From Flavobacteriales bacterium (GTDB taxonomy: Bacteria; Bacteroidota; Bacteroidia; Flavobacteriales; Flavobacteriaceae), in assembly GCA_003229235.1 (NCBI GenBank), contig QIIH01000367.1, forward strand, positions 1 to 6,690: DNA of 6,690 bases, in the 5' to 3' direction. A program made the position numbers and the translations under genes. Below, piece after piece: positions 1 through 4,667 of this stretch. The notes below the pieces were generated by a model. It was given only the letters and a program-made list of their open reading frames with translations, did not search any database and had not been told where the DNA came from. Positions within the stretch are counted from its first letter, which is position 1, and every line of letters starts with the position of its first letter.

Positions 1-1755
1 CTCAGTTTATTGGGAGCAAGTGTATCGGCAGGAGGTATTTCTAAAGATGGCCGCCTTAGCGGAATTGTAGGACTACGCTATAGAGACAATAGTTTGTTTG
101 TAAACTCTAAACAAACAGAAACCAATTTTAGGCCAGTATTTGCTGATGCGCAGGCATATTTAACGTATAAGTTTAACAACAAGTTTGAAATTGGAGTTTT
201 AGGGAATGTGGCAATTAACGAATACAGTTTCGAGCCACTTGTTAGACAGACCAATTTTGGTACGCTAGCAGATCCTGTTGCGCTTGTAATTCGTTACGAA
301 GGGCAAGAAAAAGACAGGTACGACACCTATTTTGGGGCATTAAAAGCCACCTATGTCCTTTCTCCCAACTACACGGCTAAGTTTATTGGTTCTATATATC
401 AAACACAAGAGCAGGAGTATTTCGACATCCTAGCAAACTACGCCTTAGGGCAAGTAAATAATAACCTAGGAAGCGAAGACTTAGGTGAAGTCGAATTTAC
501 CGAAGGCCTGGGGTCGCAACTTACACATGCACGAAACGACTTAGATGCCTTGATAGTTAATCTAGAGCATAAAGGAAATATTTCGCTTAACGAAAACAAG
601 TTCGAATACGGCCTTAAGTTTACGCGTGAAGACATTCGTGATCAAGTAGAAGAATACGAAATAATAGACTCAGCGGGATTCTCAATTAGACCGCCTATCA
701 ACGACTTTGCAAACAACCAGCCTTACGAACCTTTTGCAAGCCCGCTAGTACCCTTTAACGAGATTAGAGCTCGAAACAATGTTCAAATCAATCGTTTTTC
801 GGGTTACGGACAATGGAGCAGACGTACTACTTTAGGAAAAAATGATCTGTGGCTAAATGCTGGGGTTCGTTTTCATAACTGGACGGTAATGGGCGACAAT
901 ATTACAAGTAATACTCAAACAGTAGTGAGCCCTAGAGCTCAAGTGAGTTTAAAGCCAGCTTGGGATATGGACATGCTCTTTAGGCTTTCTGGAGGTTTTT
1001 ATCATCAACCCCCCTTTTATAGAGAACTCAGGGATTCTACAGGAACGGTTAGGCCAGAAGTAAAAGCTCAGCAAAGTGTGCATATTGTTTTAGGGAACGA
1101 TTATAGCTTTAAACTTTGGGGCGATAACGACTTTACGTTAAATTCTGAAATCTATTATAAAAATTTAACCGATGTTAACCCATATACTCTAGAAAACGTA
1201 AGAATTCGCTATAGAGCACGTAACAATGCTATTGCCTATGCCTATGGAATAGATCTTCGTTTGGCAGGTGAGTTTGTGCCAGGAACACAGAGTTGGGTGA
1301 GTTTTGGTTATTTAAAAACCGAAGAAAACATAGACGGTCGCGGCTATATCTCTAGACCAACAGATCAACGTTTAAAGTTTGCAGTGCTATTTCAGGACTA
1401 TGTGCCTGTTATTCCAAATTTAAAGATGTACTTAAATTTAGTTTATAATACAGGGCTTCCTGGCGGATCACCAAGTTATGCAGATCCGTATGACTTTCAG
1501 ACGAGATTACGCGATTATAAGCGAGCCGATGTAGGTATTAACTATGTGCTTGTCGATGTCGAAAACCCTGAGGAAAGTGGCTTTTTATCTACGTTTAAAG
1601 AACTAACGCTAGGCGTCGAAATTTTTAACATCTTTGATGTGCAAAATTCGATCACCAATACATTTGTAAGAGATGTAAACAGTAAAGTACAATATGCTGT
1701 TCCTAACTTTTTATCGCCTCGCGTGTTTAATGTTAGGGTAACGATGAAGTTCTAG
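1..1755 (+). CDS. TonB-dependent outer-membrane receptor, C-terminal beta-barrel part (5' truncated)
   Basis: The frame is open from base 1 (codons CTC AGT TTA TTG...), so the gene begins upstream of the window; the TTG at 10 is not a real start. About 584 codons are visible and consist of alternating amphipathic beta-strands rich in aromatic residues, Asn and Asp, as expected of a TonB-dependent receptor barrel. Counting from the codon at 10, recognisable stretches are YGQWSRR (about 264-270), SPRAQVSLKP (about 308-317), EIYYKNLTDVNPYTLENV (about 380-397) and YGIDLRLAGEF (about 412-422). The last strand, FNVRVTMKF, ends in Phe, the usual signal for barrel assembly by BamA. The plug, TonB box and any carboxypeptidase-like N-terminal domain would lie to the left. 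By family, the protein imports a ligand (siderophore, vitamin, glycan or peptide) across the outer membrane using TonB-ExbBD. The ligand cannot be told, and no SusD-like gene follows, so there is no sign of a glycan-utilisation locus on this side. The next gene is convergent and starts its stop codon 5 bp away. Confidence 0.9.
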   Translation, partial: LSLLGASVSAGGISKDGRLSGIVGLRYRDNSLFVNSKQTETNFRPVFADAQAYLTYKFNNKFEIGVLGNVAINEYSFEPLVRQTNFGTLADPVALVIRYEGQEKDRYDTYFGALKATYVLSPNYTAKFIGSIYQTQEQEYFDILANYALGQVNNNLGSEDLGEVEFTEGLGSQLTHARNDLDALIVNLEHKGNISLNENKFEYGLKFTREDIRDQVEEYEIIDSAGFSIRPPINDFANNQPYEPFASPLVPFNEIRARNNVQINRFSGYGQWSRRTTLGKNDLWLNAGVRFHNWTVMGDNITSNTQTVVSPRAQVSLKPAWDMDMLFRLSGGFYHQPPFYRELRDSTGTVRPEVKAQQSVHIVLGNDYSFKLWGDNDFTLNSEIYYKNLTDVNPYTLENVRIRYRARNNAIAYAYGIDLRLAGEFVPGTQSWVSFGYLKTEENIDGRGYISRPTDQRLKFAVLFQDYVPVIPNLKMYLNLVYNTGLPGGSPSYADPYDFQTRLRDYKRADVGINYVLVDVENPEESGFLSTFKELTLGVEIFNIFDVQNSITNTFVRDVNSKVQYAVPNFLSPRVFNVRVTMKF

Positions 1756-1760
1756 ATTAC

Positions 1761-2909
1761 TTAGGAATTAACAAAATCGGCTAAGACACTCACCACATAA
1801 TCAAGTTCTTCTTTGGTGTTAAAAGACGAAAACGAAAAACGCAGGGACGGTTTTTTAAGGTCTTCTTCGCTTAATAATGCGCTGAGTACATGAGAGCCTT
1901 TATCACTTCCGCTCTGGCAGGCACTTCCCTTAGAGCAAGCAACCCCCATCAAATCCATCTGAAATTGTAACATAAGCGCCTTTTCTGGCGGAATCGGCAA
2001 ACAAACATTTACCAATGTATAAGTGCTGTTTTCATGATTCTCGCAAGAGCCATTAAAGCTGATGCCCTCAATATTATCTTTAAGCCCTTCGATAAAGTGC
2101 TTTTTTATACTGAGTATGTATGCCTGTTCCTCTTCTAAGTTTTCGTACGAAATACGCAAAGCCTCGGCCATGCCTACTATATTATGTGTAGATTCTGTTC
2201 CCGCTCTCATGCCTCTTTCTTGAGAACCTCCAAAAATAAGAGACTTTAAGCCCGTGTTTTTGCGAATAAATGCAAATCCAGCGCCTTTAGGGCCATGAAA
2301 TTTATGAGCAGCTACCGCTGCAAAATCTACTAATGTTGTAGATAAATCTACATCGTAATGCCCAATAGACTGAACTGTATCCGAATGAAACAAGGCATCG
2401 TGCTCTTTGCACATATTCGCTACACGATCGATATCTAATACGGTACCAATTTCGTTGTTTACATGCATTAAACTCACTAATGTTTTGTGCTGCTTATCAC
2501 TAAGCAATTGCTCAAGATGGGCGTAATCTATATTGCTACAAGATTTAATAGCGACTTGGTCTATCTTAACACCCCGATCTGTTGCGAGTTCTTCTAAAGT
2601 ATGCAGCACAGCATGGTGTTCTATAGCCGAAGATATAATCCGAGTTACCCCCAAATCTCTAACGCAACTATTAATAACAAGATTGTCTGCCTCGGTGCCG
2701 CCAGAAGTAAAAACAATCTCGCCTGGAGCCACGTTTAATTGTGCTGCTATAGCCTTTCTACTACTTTCAAGTAAAGATTTAGCCGACCTTCCGTAATTAT
2801 GTGTAGATGAGGGATTTCCAAATTCATTCGTTAGCACATCCGTCATAACTTTAATTACCTCTGGACGAACTTGAGTAGTGGCCGCGCTATCTAAATAAAT
2901 CTTTCTCAT
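1761..2909 (-). CDS. Cysteine desulfurase, group I (IscS/NifS-like), class V aminotransferase fold
   Basis: A 382-residue PLP enzyme that takes sulfur from L-cysteine as an enzyme persulfide, giving alanine, and supplies it for Fe-S cluster assembly or thio-modification of tRNA and cofactors; cytoplasmic. The N-terminus MRKIYLDSAATT is typical and fixes the ATG start. The PLP lysine is K203 in AHKFHGPKG. Other site residues are H98 (EHHAVL), N151/N152 (HVNNEIG), D177 and Q180 (SDTVQS), and R357 (LRFSF). The sulfur-carrying cysteine is C331 in GSACQSGS, on the long loop that marks group I enzymes rather than SufS. A second cysteine, C325, lies just before it. RGMRAGTES (232-240) is also characteristic. 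The length is slightly below E. coli IscS (404), which has a longer C-terminus. No iscU, sufBCD or other Fe-S gene is present, so whether this is the housekeeping enzyme or a dedicated one is unknown. It is transcribed alone, convergent with the receptor gene and divergent from the lipoprotein gene. Confidence 0.95.
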   Translation of the reverse strand: MRKIYLDSAATTQVRPEVIKVMTDVLTNEFGNPSSTHNYGRSAKSLLESSRKAIAAQLNVAPGEIVFTSGGTEADNLVINSCVRDLGVTRIISSAIEHHAVLHTLEELATDRGVKIDQVAIKSCSNIDYAHLEQLLSDKQHKTLVSLMHVNNEIGTVLDIDRVANMCKEHDALFHSDTVQSIGHYDVDLSTTLVDFAAVAAHKFHGPKGAGFAFIRKNTGLKSLIFGGSQERGMRAGTESTHNIVGMAEALRISYENLEEEQAYILSIKKHFIEGLKDNIEGISFNGSCENHENSTYTLVNVCLPIPPEKALMLQFQMDLMGVACSKGSACQSGSDKGSHVLSALLSEEDLKKPSLRFSFSSFNTKEELDYVVSVLADFVNS

Positions 2910-2914
2910 TTGAT

Positions 2915-2922
2915 CAAATTTA
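2915..2922 (-). promoter_or_regulatory. Possible -7 element of the cysteine desulfurase gene
   Basis: On the minus strand this reads TAAATTTG, an exact match to the Bacteroidota -7 consensus TAnnTTTG. It ends only 5 nt before the ATG, so transcription from it would give a nearly leaderless mRNA. No TTG (-33 element) is found at the normal 19-21 nt spacing and the region is AT-rich, so a chance match is possible. Confidence 0.25.
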
Positions 2923-3052
2923 TAATAAAAAAAACCGTTGTTTTACGTACTCCAAACAACTGAAGTGTTAAATCCAAGCCAAACTTGAAGAGGTAAAAAT
3001 AGCACATTAAAAATTATTTTAACTTGGAGCAGTTTTAAATTTTTTAATCACC

Positions 3053-3060
3053 TATTTTTG
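3053..3060 (+). promoter_or_regulatory. Probable -7 promoter element of the lipoprotein gene
   Basis: The sequence TATTTTTG matches the Bacteroidota sigma-A -7 consensus TAnnTTTG exactly and ends 17 nt before the ATG at 3078, leaving a leader of roughly 10-12 nt. The nearest upstream TTG (3024-3026) is 26 bp away, longer than the usual 19-21, so the -33 half is weak or absent. The same octamer at nearly the same distance precedes the T9SS gene at 4668. Confidence 0.5.
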
Positions 3061-3077
3061 TTGGCCTAAAGACCTTT

Positions 3078-3974
3078 ATGAAAAAGTTAGCTTTTCTTTT
3101 TTTATGCGCAATCTCGTTCATTTCTTGTGACGATGGCGATATTATCGTGACCACTTTCGATTTTGATGCAATTTTACTTGAAAATTGCGGCGATGTTGGC
3201 GACTATGTATTTTATAAAATCAACAACGAAAACCTGGAGGCTATTTCACTCACTTTAAGCACCACAGACGAAATTTATTTAACAACAGCAGATAGGACAT
3301 ATGCCTTAGATGGGAGCTCTAACTTTGTTAACTATCGTAATTTTTCGGCAGACGTAGACGACAATTACTTTTGTAGTAATGTACCACCCTCTGAGCCACA
3401 AATTACATCAGATTTTATTGGTAGTTCGGGAGAAGCTTTTCTCGAAGTTGTCGCTGTTTTAGACGACGAAGACGGTGTTATTGAAGTTTTAGACGACGAA
3501 ATTGACACCGACGGCGATGGATTTCCTGATTATCTAGATTTTGACGATGATGGCGACAATGTCCCTACGAGCCAAGAGTTAGATACAGAAAATGCCGATG
3601 GCGACGACGACCCTTTAACCAATCCAAAAGACACAGACGGCGATGGGATTCCTAATTATCTAGACAACGACGACGATGGGGATGGAGTTCTCACTATAAA
3701 CGAAGACACTAATGCCGATTTAAACCCCGCCAACGATGTTACACATCCTTTGCAAGGGCCAGACTACTTAAACGCTAAAGTTGCTGTCGAGACTATTATA
3801 ACAGAATATCGACCACACTCTTATTCGTTAACATCTTCTGTTAATGTTACGCTCAACGATTTAGTATTGGTGAGTATTTCTGAAGAGATTATTCAAGAAA
3901 CAATGGTTTTAGGCTTAATTGAGAACGCCTTTTCTGCAATTGCTACCTTTACTCCTGAGTTTATTGAAGACTAG
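3078..3974 (+). CDS. Putative lipoprotein with thrombospondin type 3-like Ca2+-binding repeats
   Basis: A 298-residue protein of unknown function. MKK plus a hydrophobic stretch (4-14) runs into FISC, a signal peptidase II lipobox with C17 as the acylated residue. The residues after it, DDGD (18-21), are acidic, like the lipoprotein export signals that send Bacteroidota lipoproteins to the cell surface, so surface display is plausible (inference). The N-terminal part (about 22-125) has C37 and C99, which could form a disulfide. Next comes an Asp-rich segment (129-215) with two copies of DTDGDGxPxYLDxDDDGD at 143-160 and 185-202, a pattern known from thrombospondin type 3 repeats, where the Asp side chains bind Ca2+. 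The C-terminal segment (about 228-298) has no recognised domain. The start is set by the signal peptide and the nearby -7 element. The gene's last 14 bp overlap the convergent Smr gene. Similar repeats occur in many flavobacterial surface proteins, so they do not give a function. Confidence 0.85.
   Translation: MKKLAFLFLCAISFISCDDGDIIVTTFDFDAILLENCGDVGDYVFYKINNENLEAISLTLSTTDEIYLTTADRTYALDGSSNFVNYRNFSADVDDNYFCSNVPPSEPQITSDFIGSSGEAFLEVVAVLDDEDGVIEVLDDEIDTDGDGFPDYLDFDDDGDNVPTSQELDTENADGDDDPLTNPKDTDGDGIPNYLDNDDDGDGVLTINEDTNADLNPANDVTHPLQGPDYLNAKVAVETIITEYRPHSYSLTSSVNVTLNDLVLVSISEEIIQETMVLGLIENAFSAIATFTPEFIED
3504..3683 (+). repeat. Two-copy direct repeat encoding the Ca2+-binding motifs
   Basis: Two 54-bp units, at 3504-3557 and 3630-3683, lie 126 bp (42 codons) apart in the same frame and are identical at 43 of 54 bases by direct comparison. 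Most differences are third-position changes (gat/gac, gga/ggg), with three substituted residues (F/I, D/N, F/N). This looks like an old internal duplication kept under protein-level selection, not a recent or slipping DNA repeat. Confidence 0.8.
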
Positions 3975-4521
3975 CTTTTTGAGAAATAAAAATTTGGGTT
4001 GCACCTTGCCCATAGATTCTGAAGTCTGCAGGGGTTACAGAAATACCACTATAGCGGCGATAAAGATATTCTAGTTCTGCTTTTAGCACCCCTTCACCTA
4101 CTCCATGAATTAGCACTATTTTGGGTATTTTATTCTTAATGGCAAATTCTAAATGGCGTTTGGCAGTTTCTAGTTGCAGCTCCATAATTTCGAAAGTTTG
4201 CATCCGCTTATGGTTTTTTGCAAGTTTTTCGATATGCAAATCGAAAGAAACCGCGGCTTGCAACTTTTCCTTTTTTCTTGGGATTGGTTGTCTAGATTTA
4301 TGCAGCTCTTGCTCCAATTTATAATCGAGCTGTTTTTGAATCCCTCCTACAGAGCTAAAGCGTAAATTTTTATCAATTTTTACGACTTCTTTTGGAGAAA
4401 ATTGCATTGTAAAACCGTCTTCTGTTTCTACAGATAACTCGTTGACTGTTACAGATATAACAACACCGCTTAGGTTCTCATCTATGACCGCAACGTGGTC
4501 TCCAGCTTTAAAAGTATCCAT
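3961..4521 (-). CDS. Smr-domain protein with SH3/KOW-like N-terminus (MutS2 C-terminal-like)
   Basis: A 186-residue cytoplasmic protein without signal or membrane segments. Residues 1-52 (FKAGDHVAVID...GVVISV...VVKID) look like a small SH3/KOW-type beta-barrel, the module that precedes Smr in MutS2. A charged linker (about 60-90) follows, then the Smr domain (about 91-181) with FDLH (93-96), HGVGEGVLK (139-147) and YGQGATQIFI (170-179). The DxH and HGxGxG motifs, linked to nuclease activity in the Smr family, are intact. The spacing between them is about 42 residues, compared with roughly 30 in typical Smr domains; the extra segment is at about 98-111. The MutS ATPase and clamp domains are absent, so annotation as a mismatch-repair MutS would be wrong. 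Related Bacteroidota proteins often carry a DUF2027 label. The likely role is nucleic-acid or ribosome-associated, by analogy with SmrB and MutS2 (inference). The ATG at 4521 begins the barrel directly; no Shine-Dalgarno is seen. Confidence 0.85.
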   Translation of the reverse strand: MDTFKAGDHVAVIDENLSGVVISVTVNELSVETEDGFTMQFSPKEVVKIDKNLRFSSVGGIQKQLDYKLEQELHKSRQPIPRKKEKLQAAVSFDLHIEKLAKNHKRMQTFEIMELQLETAKRHLEFAIKNKIPKIVLIHGVGEGVLKAELEYLYRRYSGISVTPADFRIYGQGATQIFISQKASLQ

Positions 4522-4567
4522 TATTAGTAGTTACATAAAAATAAAAGTGAATTACACAGGAGAAATC

Positions 4568-4591
4568 GGCTACTCATCGAAAATAGTAGCC
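4568..4591. promoter_or_regulatory. Inverted repeat GGCTACT-N10-AGTAGCC in divergent intergenic region
   Basis: Two perfect 7-bp arms, 4568-4574 and 4585-4591, flank a 10-nt loop. The arms are GC-richer than their surroundings. The dyad lies 47 bp upstream of the Smr gene's ATG and about 50 bp upstream of the T9SS gene's -7 element. It has no adjoining T-run on either strand, so it does not look like a terminator. It could be an operator or, if the Smr mRNA starts near 4619, a leader hairpin. Confidence 0.4.
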
Positions 4592-4592
4592 T

Positions 4593-4608
4593 AAAACCTG
4601 CAGTTTTT
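4593..4608. promoter_or_regulatory. Near-perfect palindrome around CTGCAG
   Basis: The 16-bp stretch pairs AAAA and TTTT outer arms around a central CTGCAG (4598-4603), with one mismatched pair (4597/4604). It begins 1 bp after the neighbouring inverted repeat ends. Its size and symmetry would suit a dimeric regulator, but no known operator is recognised. Confidence 0.25.
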
Positions 4609-4625
4609 CCTACTTTTACTCTGTT

Positions 4626-4633
4626 CAAAGGTA
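4626..4633 (-). promoter_or_regulatory. Possible -7 element of the Smr gene
   Basis: On the minus strand this reads TACCTTTG, an exact match to TAnnTTTG. Transcription would start near 4619, giving a leader of about 100 nt that includes both inverted repeats. No -33 TTG is found at normal spacing. It lies 8 bp from the oppositely directed -7 element of the T9SS gene. Confidence 0.35.
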
Positions 4634-4641
4634 CATCAAAT

Positions 4642-4649
4642 TATTTTTG
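4642..4649 (+). promoter_or_regulatory. Probable -7 promoter element of the T9SS substrate gene
   Basis: The sequence TATTTTTG matches TAnnTTTG and ends 18 nt before the ATG at 4668, almost the same arrangement as in front of the lipoprotein gene (17 nt). A short leader of roughly 10-12 nt is implied. There is no clear -33 TTG at 19-21 nt. Confidence 0.5.
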
Positions 4650-4667
4650 TACATATAAGATAACCTC

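Larger units (their letters stand above)
2910..3077. other. Divergent intergenic region between the desulfurase and lipoprotein genes
   Basis: This 168-bp, very AT-rich spacer must carry the promoters of both flanking genes. It holds a 6-bp-arm inverted repeat, TTAAAA-N4-TTTTAA (3007-3022), about 30 bp upstream of the lipoprotein gene's -7 element. A weaker, widely spaced pair, TCCAAG/CTTGGA, has its right arm at about 3023-3028. Either could be a protein-binding site, but in DNA this AT-rich short dyads also arise by chance. No small ORF or RNA gene is recognisable. Confidence 0.5.

Noticed and set aside
10..12. TTG as start codon of the receptor gene
   Set aside because: The frame continues upstream to base 1, and the protein lacks the signal peptide and plug expected before the barrel, so the gene is truncated by the window edge.
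438..635. 65-codon open frame on the minus strand inside the receptor gene
   Set aside because: It lies wholly antisense to a well-supported coding region and has no recognisable domain or start signals.
2533..2796. 87-codon plus-strand open frame inside the cysteine desulfurase gene
   Set aside because: It is antisense to conserved desulfurase sequence and its translation has no domain-like features.
3024..3026. TTG as the -33 element of the lipoprotein promoter
   Set aside because: The gap to the -7 octamer is 26 bp, outside the usual 19-21 bp.
3504..3683. Repeat pair as a CRISPR-like or mobile repeat
   Set aside because: There are only two diverged, in-frame copies with mostly synonymous differences, explained by duplicated Ca2+-binding protein motifs.
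3976..3992. TTTTT-N7-AAAAA as a bidirectional terminator between the lipoprotein and Smr genes
   Set aside because: A 5-bp pure A/T stem is too weak, there is no GC content, and it lies inside the Smr coding sequence.
4121..4365. Two overlapping plus-strand open frames opposite the Smr gene
   Set aside because: Both are antisense to the conserved Smr domain; their Cys/Phe/Ser-rich translations are typical of shadow frames.
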